DNA of 64,000 nucleotides, taken from the NCBI GenBank assembly GCA_022823665.1, contig JAJEHN010000008.1, positions 62,001 through 126,000 of the forward strand, written 5' to 3'. The stretch is from Thermoanaerobaculia bacterium. Lineage in GTDB: Bacteria; Acidobacteriota; Thermoanaerobaculia; Multivoradales; Multivoraceae. This document shows, piece by piece, positions 38,499 to 46,925 of this stretch (positions within the stretch are counted from its first letter, which is position 1; the number at the start of each line of letters is the position of its first letter). The notes under the pieces are model-generated. The model was not told the origin of the DNA, made no database searches, and was given only the letters and a program-made list of their open reading frames with translations. The position numbers were made by a program, and so were the translations under genes.

Positions 38499-39389
38499 AT
38501 GGACATCCAAACCGCTTCCGAAACGCTCCCCGGTGGCACGCCCGCGACAGTCTCCTCCATCGACATCCGACCCCTGACCCCGCATATCGGCGCGGAGATC
38601 GAGGGCGTCGACCTGTCCCTGCCGCTCTCGCAATCGCAGAAGGACGAGATCAGGCGGGCCTGGCTGGACTGGCAGGTGCTGGTCTTCCGCAACCAGGAAC
38701 TCACCCGCGAGCAGCACAAGGACTTCGGCCGGTCCTTCGGCCCGCTGCACGTCCACCCGCTGCACACGAGCGCCGAGTACAAGGGCGGGCACGACCCGGA
38801 GATTCTCGTCATCAAGACCACCCAGAAGTCGAAGTACACGTCGGGCGACGGCTGGCACACCGACGTGTCGTGCGACGAGAAGCCGCCGATGGCGTCCATG
38901 CTCTACATCAAGGAGATTCCCGAGTGCGGCTCGGGGGGCGACACGCTATTCGCCGACATGTACCGTGCCTACGAGACGCTCTCGGAGCGGATGCAGCAGT
39001 TCCTCGAGGGTCTGGTGGCGGTCCACGACGGCGCACTGCCTTACATAGGAAAGTACGGCTACGCGGCCCCCGACGGAAAGCAGTACCCGAGGACCGAGCA
39101 CCCCGTGGTCATCCGCCATCCCGAGACGGGCCGCAAGGCCCTGTTCGTCAACAGCGGCTTCACCTCACACATCCGCCATATGCGTCGATGGGAGAGCCGG
39201 GGCCTTCTCGACATGCTCTTCAGGCACATCGCCACGACCGTCTCCCTGACCTGCCGCGTACGCTGGGAGCCCAACACCCTCACCCTCTGGGACAACCGCT
39301 GCACCCAGCATCACGCGGTGTGGGACTACTACCCGCAGTCGCGCTTCGGCGAGCGGGTCTCGATCGTGGGTGACCGGCCGGTCGCTTAG
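38499..39389 (+). CDS. TauD/TfdA family 2-oxoglutarate-dependent dioxygenase
   Basis: A 296-residue protein. The iron ligands are His120 and Asp122 (GDGWHTDVSC) and His271 (DNRCTQHHAVWDYYPQ). The 2-oxoglutarate carboxylate Arg is Arg282 or Arg286 in QSRFGERV. It uses iron and 2-oxoglutarate to hydroxylate its substrate, as in taurine or 2,4-D cleavage. The N-terminal DIRPLTPHIGAEIEGVDLS is typical. It is cytoplasmic and ends the PQQ-cupin-TauD run; the shared theme is unknown. A hairpin follows 4 nt after the stop. Confidence 0.9.
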   Translation: MDIQTASETLPGGTPATVSSIDIRPLTPHIGAEIEGVDLSLPLSQSQKDEIRRAWLDWQVLVFRNQELTREQHKDFGRSFGPLHVHPLHTSAEYKGGHDPEILVIKTTQKSKYTSGDGWHTDVSCDEKPPMASMLYIKEIPECGSGGDTLFADMYRAYETLSERMQQFLEGLVAVHDGALPYIGKYGYAAPDGKQYPRTEHPVVIRHPETGRKALFVNSGFTSHIRHMRRWESRGLLDMLFRHIATTVSLTCRVRWEPNTLTLWDNRCTQHHAVWDYYPQSRFGERVSIVGDRPVA

Positions 39390-39392
39390 CAG

Positions 39393-39411
39393 GGCCGCCA
39401 CGGCGGCGGCC
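39393..39411 (+). terminator. 7-bp hairpin after the TauD gene
   Basis: GGCCGCC, loop ACGGC, GGCGGCC, immediately after the TauD stop. No T-run is present. It separates the TauD gene from the tRNA. Confidence 0.5.
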
Positions 39412-39489
39412 AGGGGCAATCTCAAGGCGCTCCGCCGCCTCCTGGCCCGTTCGCCCGCCGAGCTACTGCGACGGATAGCCTGACAGCGC

Positions 39490-39495
39490 TATACT
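39490..39495 (+). promoter_or_regulatory. Likely -10 box of the tRNA-Glu promoter
   Basis: TATACT stands out in GC-rich sequence about 47 nt before the tRNA. The -35 region is not convincing. Confidence 0.4.
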
Positions 39496-39541
39496 CCGCG
39501 GCTCGACAGCGGTCGGCACCGCAGCCACGGCCCGAATCCGC

Positions 39542-39618
39542 GTCCCCATCGTCTAGCCAGGTCAGGACTCCAGCCTTTCAAGCTGGCAACACGGGTTCGA
39601 ATCCCGTTGGGGACGCCA
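39542..39618 (+). tRNA. tRNA-Glu (anticodon TTC)
   Basis: The acceptor stem GTCCCCA (39542-39548) pairs with TGGGGAC (39608-39614), then G and an encoded CCA (39616-39618). The anticodon stem CCAGC/GCTGG encloses the loop CTTTCAA, with anticodon TTC at 39577-39579. The T arm contains GGGTTCGAATCCC. The TCGTCTAG D-arm is typical of tRNA-Glu. It is a single gene, not part of a tRNA cluster. Confidence 0.96.
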
Positions 39619-39639
39619 TCGCGCCGACTGGCGCGATGG
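39616..39639 (+). terminator. Perfect 10-bp hairpin at the tRNA 3' end
   Basis: CCATCGCGCC, loop GACT, GGCGCGATGG. It begins in the CCA tail and may terminate or delimit the tRNA transcript. No T-run follows. Confidence 0.55.
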
Positions 39640-39642
39640 TGT

Positions 39643-39762
39643 CCCCAGCGGGATCTCGGCGGCGCGGCCGAGCCTGCGGCTCGGACGCGTGCGAACGAAT
39701 CCCGTGCGAGACCAGCACACCCCGAAGGCGCGAGGGCGGCCCCAGCGGGATCTCGGCGGCGC
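39643..39762. repeat. Paired 23-nt direct repeats after tRNA-Glu
   Basis: The 23 nt starting CCCCAGCGGGATCTCGGCGG at 39643-39665 recur exactly at 39740-39762. Between them lie a hairpin CCGAGCC/GGCTCGG (39668-39684) and GAACGAATCCCGTG, which echoes the tRNA T arm. Position beside a tRNA recalls an integration or repeat hot spot, but no integrase is present. Confidence 0.6.
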
Positions 39763-39773
39763 CCCTCGCCGTC

Positions 39774-40535
39774 TCAGTTCCACCAGGGCTTGTCGTTGTA
39801 CGCGCGCACGTCCAGCTCGAAGGTCCAGGTGGATCGATGTTGCCGGACGAGGTGGACGTAGGTCTCCGCCACCTGCTCGGGCAGGATGAGGCCGTCGGCC
39901 GCTCCCTTCGTGTTCCGGAGAGCCTCGTAGCGCTCCGGTCCGAGCATCTTGCCCAGCGTGTCCGGTGCGTCGACCGAGCCATCGACGAGCACGTGCGCCA
40001 CGTGGATTCCCTTTGCGGAGAACTCGGCGTTCAGGGTCTGGCAGAGCAGGCGTCGCCCGCCCATGGCGGCCGCGTGGGAGTGCTGCCCGGCGTTGCCGCG
40101 CGCCGCGGCCGTGGCGGAGGTCACGATCAGCGTTCCACGACCACGCTCGACCATGCGGGGCAGGAGCACGGAGGCCGTCCGGAAGAGGCCGAACGTCGCC
40201 ATGCGCCAGCCGAGCTCGAAGGCCTTGTAGCTGGTATCGGTGAGCTCCCGATCGCCGATCTGGGCGCCGAGGTTGTAGATCATCACCTCGATCGGGCCGA
40301 TCTTCTCCTCCACATGGGCAATCTGATCCTCGATGGCGTGGTCCGTGACGGCGTTCAGAAGAAAGCCGGACGCATCCCCTCCCTCCTCGCGAATGCCGGC
40401 GACCAGCGCGTTCAGCCCGTCTTCGTCGCTCCGGCGACAGAGAACCGCGTGGTACCCCTCGCGAGCGAACCTCCTGCCCGCGGTGCCCCCGATTCCGGCG
40501 CCGGCGCCCATGACAAAGCAAACTGGTTTCGTCAT
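39774..40535 (-). CDS. SDR-fold protein lacking the YxxxK catalytic pair
   Basis: A 253-residue protein. The cofactor loop is GAGAGIGGTAG, and NLGAQIGD is in the NNAG position. The catalytic region reads VTSATAAARGNAGQHSHAAAM: at the spacing expected for Tyr and Lys there are Ser and Ala. It may bind NAD(P) without normal SDR catalysis, or use other residues. EFSAKGIHVAHVLVDGSVD is typical of the family. It is downstream of a DUF1080 gene on the same strand (73-nt gap). Substrate is unknown. Confidence 0.8.
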   Translation of the reverse strand: MTKPVCFVMGAGAGIGGTAGRRFAREGYHAVLCRRSDEDGLNALVAGIREEGGDASGFLLNAVTDHAIEDQIAHVEEKIGPIEVMIYNLGAQIGDRELTDTSYKAFELGWRMATFGLFRTASVLLPRMVERGRGTLIVTSATAAARGNAGQHSHAAAMGGRRLLCQTLNAEFSAKGIHVAHVLVDGSVDAPDTLGKMLGPERYEALRNTKGAADGLILPEQVAETYVHLVRQHRSTWTFELDVRAYNDKPWWN

Positions 40536-40608
40536 CCTTCCTCCATGTGTGGTCGCGCGGCCGCGCTCGACGCCAGAGGCCCACGAGCGGGCGCGAAGGT
40601 TCCGTAGG

Positions 40609-41340
40609 CTACTCGGACGCGGTCTTCTTCAGGCGAAGGTCCCTGAACTCGACGCGCATCCCCGCATCGTGGATCTGCAGGCCGATCGCGCCGCTGTCGA
40701 AACGTTCTTCGCTCGCGTTGTCGGTGAACTCGGAGGCGAGCTTTCCGTTGATGAAGAACTGGTAGTGCCGTCCCCTGGCGACAACGCGGACCCTGTTCCA
40801 GCCCTGGCGGTTGATGTCGCTTTCCGTCACGGGATCTTCGATGTCGGTCGTGTGCGTCGTTCCGTCCGGATCGATCACGAGACTCGTGCCGCGAAAGCAG
40901 GCGTACTCCTCGCGGTTGGCGAAGTGGAAGTCCCAGGCGCCGAGAACCTGCGGCCCGATCCCCAGGTGGCCGAGATCCGCGTGGTAGCCCACGAACGGCC
41001 GCTTGCCGCTCAGATCCTTCACGGCGTGGATCTGGATTCCGCTGTTGCCGCGGCCGGGAAAGCGGTAGCTCGCCTCCAGCTCGAAATCCGACAACTCGAC
41101 ATCGTCGTAGACGAGGTAGACGAGGCGGTCCACGCTGCCCCGTCCGACGATCATGCCGTCCTCGACGGACCAGTCCGAGATGGAGTCGGCCGGCACGGCG
41201 TGCCAGCCGTCCAGCGTCTCGCCGTCGAACATGGAGACGAACCCGGCATCTTCCTCCTGCTGTGCCGCCGCTACCGTCCACGTCGTGGCGGGTACGAGCG
41301 CGAGCACGGCGACCACGAACTTCCGCATCATCTTCTTCAC
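40609..41340 (-). CDS. Exported DUF1080 (3-keto-disaccharide hydrolase-like) protein
   Basis: A 243-residue protein with a signal peptide (VVAVLALVPATTWTVAAAQ). Family motifs are FVSMFDGETLDGWH, WSVEDGMIVGRG, FELEASYRFPGRGNSGIQIH, ADLGHLGIGPQVLGAWDFHF, GWNRVRVVARGRHYQFFINGK and IGLQIHDAGMRVEFRDLRLK. DUF1080 domains have a concanavalin/laminarinase-like fold; some cleave 3-keto-glycosides. Such proteins are abundant in planctomycetes and often adjoin CxxCH proteins, exactly as here: the 1294-residue gene lies 7 nt upstream. Confidence 0.88.
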   Translation of the reverse strand: MKKMMRKFVVAVLALVPATTWTVAAAQQEEDAGFVSMFDGETLDGWHAVPADSISDWSVEDGMIVGRGSVDRLVYLVYDDVELSDFELEASYRFPGRGNSGIQIHAVKDLSGKRPFVGYHADLGHLGIGPQVLGAWDFHFANREEYACFRGTSLVIDPDGTTHTTDIEDPVTESDINRQGWNRVRVVARGRHYQFFINGKLASEFTDNASEERFDSGAIGLQIHDAGMRVEFRDLRLKKTASE

Positions 41341-41347
41341 CTTGGCT

Positions 41348-44300
41348 CTAGCTCCTCGCGCCCAGGGTCGTGACGTACTTGAAGAGGTCCAGGAGTTGCG
41401 CCTGGGACAGCAACGACGTCAGGCCCGTGGGCATCGGGCTTCCCGTCTCGCGAACGTCCTCGATGCTCTCCGCCTTGATCGTGACCAGTTCCCCCGTGGC
41501 GAGATCCTGGATCACGAGATTGCCGGCTTCCTCGCTTTCCCTCGTCCAGCGCTTGTACCCCTGGTGGATCATGGAGTCGGCGGTCCTGATCTCCAGCGCG
41601 GTGAAACCCTCCTTGATCGCACGATTCGGCCACAGCGTCTCCTCGACGATCCGTTCGGCGGAGAGCGTCGTACCGACTGCCGAAAGATCCGGCCCGATGA
41701 CGCCGCCCCGGTCGCCGACCTGGTGACAGGAGTCGCAGCCGAGGTCGACGAAGAGCAACGCGCCCCGCGCGGCATCGCCCTGCTCCGCCGCGACTTCGGC
41801 AAGGCTCTTCACGAAGCCGGCGTCGTAGTCGAGCTCGAGCGCATCCGCTCCACTCGCCGTACTGAGGGCGGCCAGGAGGACGTTGTCCGAACGGCCGCTC
41901 GCGTAGAAGGAACGGAGCAGCGACTTCGCGGCATCGCGGTCGAGTCCGGCAGACTCGATCGCCCCGGTCAGGGCCGGCACGCCTCCTTCGTGGTTGAGGA
42001 ATGCGACGAGCGCCCGGGTAGCCGTGGCGTTGTCCAGCCCGGGTTCCCCGAACAACCTGATCGCCAGTTGCGCCGCCGCCCTGGAGTCGAGGGCAACGAG
42101 CGCTTCAATGGCCGAGACGCGCAGTGTGGACGCGTGCGGTGCATCGGCATGGGCCGCGAGCAGGTCTCGCGCCCCCTCGGCCTCGAGGCTTGCGACGGCG
42201 CCGAAAGCCGCCGTCCGCACGAACTCGGGCAACGACTCATCCCGGGCCATCGCTAGCAGACTCTCCTGCACGTCCCTGGCCCTCCAGACCCCGGCGAGAA
42301 CGGCGGCGTTGGCGCGAAGCCGGAGATTCGGGTGTCCCAGCATCTTCGCCAGACCCCAGGGAGGTTCGTACGGATCGAGGCTTCCGGAACGCGTCGCCCT
42401 GGCGGCGGCAGCCAGGATCCGTGCATGCGCGTCCGCGTCGTACTTCCCGCCGCTCACATAGCGATCCGGCATGAGCACGAACTCTTCGATCTCCTCCTTT
42501 CCGCCGACCGCCAGGAGGTTCTCGATCGCGGTCAGACGCGTGTCTTCGTCGAGGTGGTAGGACAGGGCGATCCTGCGAAGGTCCGCGATCCGTTCGCTTC
42601 CCCCGGTGCGGTTGAGGATCCCGGCGAGATGGGCCGGCTCGGCGAACTCGAGGTCGCCGCGTTCGTGCGCCGCTTCCCAGTGCGGCTTGAGGTGTTGGAT
42701 CGCCTGCGAAAACACGTACTCCATCGAATCGTCCATGGGGCGGTCCACCGCGCGCGCGACCACGGTGATCGACTCCGGTCGGGGAATCGCGGCAGCCGCG
42801 GCAACGGCCTCCATGCGCACCTGCGCGTCGTCGTCTTCCACGCGCCTGGCGAGGAGCGCCAGCGGATCCTCGAGGCGGTCGTGCCAACGGCCCACGATGC
42901 GCGAAGCGAAGGCACGTCCGCCCGGCTCCTTCGCTTCCAGCAACTTCGCCAGGACCTCCGGGGCCGGAACCTCGATCGTCGCGTAGGCGCCGACCGCTTC
43001 GAAGAGGTGGCGCTCGTACGCCGCGCCTTCCGGGTTCAGGCTCGCGACCCACTCGCCGAGCGCCGCCGCGACCTCCTCCGTGTCGCGGCGGGTGAGCTCG
43101 CGCTTCGCCTGGTAGCGCGTCCAGCGCTCGGGCGCTTCGAGGGCGGCAACGACCTCCGCCAGCGGCGCATCCAGGAGCTTCGGAGGCTTCACCAGGGGCG
43201 CCGAGGAAGAGCTGATCCGCCAGATCCGGCCGTGCGCCTTGTCGCGCGTCGGATCGCGGTACTCGTCGTCCTGGTGGCAGATGATCGGGTTGTACCAGTC
43301 GACGACATAGACGGCGCCGTCGGGGCCGACCTTCACATCCACCGGACGGAAGTTCCGGTGGCTGGAATGGATGAGCGGCTCTTCCCACTTCAGGGCCGCC
43401 CCTGAACCGTCCGCGGTCACAGAGAACCGCTTCACGCGATTCGCCTGGTAATCGCCGATCGCGAACTGGCCCCCGTACTCCGGCGGCAAGTGACGACCGT
43501 CGAGATACGCGATGCCGGCGTATCCACCGGGCGCCCCGATCGTGCCCAGGCGCCTCCGGTGAGTCGTCGGGATCTGGCCGAGCGAGAGATGGGTTACGCC
43601 GCCCGCGCCATCGACGCTGTAGATCTGGCCCCATTCACTGAACGCGACGCCCCAGGGATTCCCCGGGCCCATGAAGTCGTCCAGCAGGGGATGCATCTGC
43701 AGCAGGCGCGGACGCAACCGGAAGAACCCGGACTGATACAGATCGGCGGACCCCCAGGGGGTCTCGACGCGCGATTCGATGCCGTCGCCCTGCCCCATGT
43801 ACAGCTCGCCGCCGGGACTCCAGGTGAAGGAACTGATCGTCTGGTGGCTGTCGCCCGTTCCGAATCCACTGAGCAGAACGCGCCGGGTATCGGCTCGTCC
43901 ATCGCCATCCGTGTCCTTCAGAAACAGCAGCTCGCCATGGTGCCCGACGTAGACACCGCCGTCGCCAAGTTCCATGGCCGTCGGAATGCTCAACCCCTCC
44001 GCGAAGACGGTCGAGCTCTCCGCGACACCGTCGAAGTCGGCATCCTCCAGCACGATGATCCTGTCGTTCGGGACATCCCCCGGAAAGACATGCGGATACG
44101 TCGTCGTGACGGTCACGTACGCGCGGCCGGCCGTGTCCCAGCGAATCGCGATCGGGTTGGTGAGGCCGTCCGCCTCCGACGCAAAGAGATTGACCTCCAT
44201 GCCGTCCGGCACGGTGAACGAAGCGAGCTCCGCCTCGATGTCCGCGTCCGGATGGCTGAAGAGTTCTTCCGGCTCGGGCCGTTGATGCCCAGGGTCCGCA

Positions 44301-45232
44301 CCGCCGTTGGCCACGGTCCAGACCCGCTCTTCCGCGCTCTCGATCAGGCCGACAAGCTGCTGCCACTCCTCGCGGAAGGTGAGATAGCCGTGGCTCGACT
44401 GGGTGAAGCGCCGCGTCGAGTCGTCGCCGAAGAGCAGCTTCCAGTTGGCGGGACGCCAGTAGTCTAACCACAGGCGCTGCTTTTCCGTTACCGCCGCATG
44501 AAGCGTGGCCAACCGGTCCCAGGACGGGACCTCGAAGCCGAGCTTCTCCGCGATCGTCTCCGACACGTGGCGTAGCGACTCCTCCTTGAGATGCATGCCG
44601 TTTTCCGTCAAGCCCGGCTTCGCATCCGAAAAGAGGTCGACGAAGAGAAGGCCGCGCTCCGCGGCGATCTTCCTCGTTGCCCGGACGTACTGCACAAGGG
44701 ACCGGTTGTGGTGCGAAATGTCCGGCAGGGACTCGCTCGCCGGCCTCTCGAAGGGCGTGGGAGACACGAGCACGACCTGGTCGGCATGCTTCAGGAATCC
44801 GTCGATCAGCGCGTCGTAGGCCGACCTGAACGACTCGAGCCCTTCGGTTCCCGTCATCGATTCGGCTTTGCCGTACTGCGCGACGACCACCGTCGCGCCG
44901 ACCCGTTCGAGCTGAGCGTCCCAGTCGCCGAAGCCGTCCTCGCGCCAGCGTTCCAGCGAGGAGCCCTGCCGGAAGACCGTGTCCGCTTCCCAGGAGAGAT
45001 CGCGGAAAGTGGGCCGAACGTCGGCGAACGCGTCCGTCAGGATCGTCTCGAGAAAGCCCGCCCGCTGCAGATACACCATGTCCGTGCCGCCGGTGAGAAC
45101 GACGACTTCGCCTTCCGCCAGGTCGAACGGAGGCGGCGCCTGCGCGCAGCCCGGCAGGAACATTCCCGGCAGAATCGAGATGAACACGAGCAAGGTTCTC
45201 GCCGTTCCGGCTCCCCAGAGAGTGGTGCTCAT
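41348..45232 (-). CDS. PVC-type multidomain protein: SGNH-like domain, beta-propeller, HEAT repeats, CxxCH cytochrome
   Basis: A 1294-residue lipoprotein candidate (lipobox MFLPGC). Residues about 45-250 resemble an SGNH/GDSL-like hydrolase, but the catalytic block reads VVLTGGTDMVYLQ (no GDS), with a later GLTENGMHLKEES His. From about residue 340 a propeller starts FTVPDGMEVNLFASE and contains NPIAIRWDTAGRAYV, KDTDGDGRADTRRVL and GPDGAVYVVDWYNPIICHQDDEYRDPTRDKAHG. Helical HEAT-like repeats follow, then a cytochrome c domain CDSCH (Cys1166, Cys1169, His1170) with GVIGPDLSAVG. This architecture is well known in planctomycetes and verrucomicrobia, with unknown reaction, probably an exported dehydrogenase. 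Confidence 0.85.
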   Translation of the reverse strand: MSTTLWGAGTARTLLVFISILPGMFLPGCAQAPPPFDLAEGEVVVLTGGTDMVYLQRAGFLETILTDAFADVRPTFRDLSWEADTVFRQGSSLERWREDGFGDWDAQLERVGATVVVAQYGKAESMTGTEGLESFRSAYDALIDGFLKHADQVVLVSPTPFERPASESLPDISHHNRSLVQYVRATRKIAAERGLLFVDLFSDAKPGLTENGMHLKEESLRHVSETIAEKLGFEVPSWDRLATLHAAVTEKQRLWLDYWRPANWKLLFGDDSTRRFTQSSHGYLTFREEWQQLVGLIESAEERVWTVANGGADPGHQRPEPEELFSHPDADIEAELASFTVPDGMEVNLFASEADGLTNPIAIRWDTAGRAYVTVTTTYPHVFPGDVPNDRIIVLEDADFDGVAESSTVFAEGLSIPTAMELGDGGVYVGHHGELLFLKDTDGDGRADTRRVLLSGFGTGDSHQTISSFTWSPGGELYMGQGDGIESRVETPWGSADLYQSGFFRLRPRLLQMHPLLDDFMGPGNPWGVAFSEWGQIYSVDGAGGVTHLSLGQIPTTHRRRLGTIGAPGGYAGIAYLDGRHLPPEYGGQFAIGDYQANRVKRFSVTADGSGAALKWEEPLIHSSHRNFRPVDVKVGPDGAVYVVDWYNPIICHQDDEYRDPTRDKAHGRIWRISSSSAPLVKPPKLLDAPLAEVVAALEAPERWTRYQAKRELTRRDTEEVAAALGEWVASLNPEGAAYERHLFEAVGAYATIEVPAPEVLAKLLEAKEPGGRAFASRIVGRWHDRLEDPLALLARRVEDDDAQVRMEAVAAAAAIPRPESITVVARAVDRPMDDSMEYVFSQAIQHLKPHWEAAHERGDLEFAEPAHLAGILNRTGGSERIADLRRIALSYHLDEDTRLTAIENLLAVGGKEEIEEFVLMPDRYVSGGKYDADAHARILAAAARATRSGSLDPYEPPWGLAKMLGHPNLRLRANAAVLAGVWRARDVQESLLAMARDESLPEFVRTAAFGAVASLEAEGARDLLAAHADAPHASTLRVSAIEALVALDSRAAAQLAIRLFGEPGLDNATATRALVAFLNHEGGVPALTGAIESAGLDRDAAKSLLRSFYASGRSDNVLLAALSTASGADALELDYDAGFVKSLAEVAAEQGDAARGALLFVDLGCDSCHQVGDRGGVIGPDLSAVGTTLSAERIVEETLWPNRAIKEGFTALEIRTADSMIHQGYKRWTRESEEAGNLVIQDLATGELVTIKAESIEDVRETGSPMPTGLTSLLSQAQLLDLFKYVTTLGARS

Positions 45233-45338
45233 GGCCGGGAAACGCTAGCAGGCGCCTCGATGCGCCACGGCGCGGCGGGGGTCCGGGCCGGGCCGCCGCG
45301 TGGTACCGTCCCCAACCGTTCCCGCCGGGCGCTCGGTC

Positions 45339-46889
45339 ATGCGGTACCTGACGATCAAGTGCTTACTGCTGGCCACGCTGCCAGCCCTCGGCTGCCATGG
45401 CGCCCCGTCGGGCGAGGCTGGCAACGGGCCGACCGGCACGCCCCCATCCGAGGGCTGGGAACTCGTCTGGTCCGACGAGTTCGACGGCGCTGCCCTGGAC
45501 GTTTCCAGGTGGAACATCCAGACGGGCGACGGCACGGCCGAAGGCATACCCGGCTGGGGCAACAACGAACTCCAGAGCTACCAGGCGGCCAACATCTCCG
45601 TGTCAGGTGGAGTCCTCGTCATCGCGGCCCGCGAGGAGGACGCCGGGGACGGGCATGCGTACACCTCAGGGCGCATCAACACCGCCGGCAAGCTCGATGT
45701 GACCTATGGCCGCATCGAAGCGAGCATCCAGGCCCCCGGCGGCCAGGGTCTCTGGTCCGCCTTCTGGATGCTGCCCACCGACTCCGCGTATGGCGGCTGG
45801 GCCGCCGGCGGCGAGATCGACATCCTGGAGGTGTTCTCCCGCGATCCGGCTCCCTTCGCCCAGGGCGCGCTGCACTACGGGATGGAATGGCCGCTCAACA
45901 CGTTCGACTACGCCAGGTACTCCGACGTCGATCCCTCGGACGGTTTCCACGTCTACGCCGTCGAGTGGGACGAAGAGGAGATTCGCTGGTTCGTGGACGG
46001 CGCGCACTTCTACACGGTCCGGCGCGACAGGTACTGGAACTACTACCGGGGCGTCGAGACGAACGCCTACGTCTCCGGCGGCGTTTCGGCGCCGTTCGAC
46101 CGCCCGTTCCACCTGCTGCTGAACCTCGCGGTCGGCGGCAATCTGCCCGGCGCGCCGACGGCCGGCGCGTTGCCCGGCGAACTCAAGGTCGACTACGTGC
46201 GGGTGTACGAATGCGGCATCAACCCCTCGACGGGCCTTGGATGCGCCAATCTTCTGGACCGAACGTCCGCCGACGTCACGCCACCATCGCCGGCCGACGT
46301 CTACCGGGCCGTCTACGACCTCTACCTGGACGAAGCGGGACCGCTCCGCTTCCCGGGCGAGGAGGACGCCGTGACGCTCGACCTCGCTGTCCATGACGCG
46401 AATGGAGCGCTCGCCATCGCGGAGATCGCACACGCCGACCGCGGGATGGTGATCGAACTCGCCACATCCGGCGGCGGCAGCTTCTCGATCCGCCCGGCCG
46501 ACGGGGAGCGGCAGACGCTGTTCGGCATGGGCGGCGCCTCCGAACCCGGAGACTTCGCCGGAGAACTGCAGTTCGACCTGTACGTGTTCGGCGACGGCAC
46601 GGATTCGGCGAGCAACCTGAGGATCAAGCTCGACAGCGGCTCTCTCGAGGCCGGGGCCGTCGACCTGCCGTTCGCCACACTCACCCCGGAGGAGTGGACG
46701 ACCGTCACCGTGCAGATCGCCGACATCGTCCGGAACCCCGCCCAACCCGGTCGACGCCCCGTCGACCTCGGCCGGGTGCGGAGCCTGTTCACACTGGAAC
46801 CGACGAGCTTCGCGCGCCTCCAGGTGGACAACATTCGTCTCATCTGCGGCCATGTAGCGCAAGGCGGCTGCGGCATCCAGCCACCGTAG
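45339..46889 (+). CDS. Glycoside hydrolase family 16 endo-beta-glucanase-like lipoprotein
   Basis: A 516-residue protein starting MRYLTIKCLLLATLPALGC, with lipobox ALGC. The GH16 catalytic block is GEIDILEVF: Glu159 nucleophile, Asp161 and Glu164 acid/base. WELVWSDEFDG, WGNNELQSY and RIEASIQAPGGQGLWSAFWM match laminarinase and licheninase relatives, which cut beta-1,3 or mixed-linkage glucans. A C-terminal region (about 320-516) is a separate beta-rich, CBM-like domain ending CGHVAQGGCGIQPP. It is probably anchored to the outer membrane. It diverges from the 1294-residue gene and stands alone. Confidence 0.92.
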   Translation: MRYLTIKCLLLATLPALGCHGAPSGEAGNGPTGTPPSEGWELVWSDEFDGAALDVSRWNIQTGDGTAEGIPGWGNNELQSYQAANISVSGGVLVIAAREEDAGDGHAYTSGRINTAGKLDVTYGRIEASIQAPGGQGLWSAFWMLPTDSAYGGWAAGGEIDILEVFSRDPAPFAQGALHYGMEWPLNTFDYARYSDVDPSDGFHVYAVEWDEEEIRWFVDGAHFYTVRRDRYWNYYRGVETNAYVSGGVSAPFDRPFHLLLNLAVGGNLPGAPTAGALPGELKVDYVRVYECGINPSTGLGCANLLDRTSADVTPPSPADVYRAVYDLYLDEAGPLRFPGEEDAVTLDLAVHDANGALAIAEIAHADRGMVIELATSGGGSFSIRPADGERQTLFGMGGASEPGDFAGELQFDLYVFGDGTDSASNLRIKLDSGSLEAGAVDLPFATLTPEEWTTVTVQIADIVRNPAQPGRRPVDLGRVRSLFTLEPTSFARLQVDNIRLICGHVAQGGCGIQPP

Positions 46890-46925
46890 CGCCGAGCTCC
46901 CACGATCCGGCCCGCCGACGGCCGG

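Noticed and set aside
39562..40584. An open frame reading through the SDR region into the tRNA
   Set aside because: It runs antisense through tRNA-Glu in a different frame from the real SDR gene and its product is Arg-rich.
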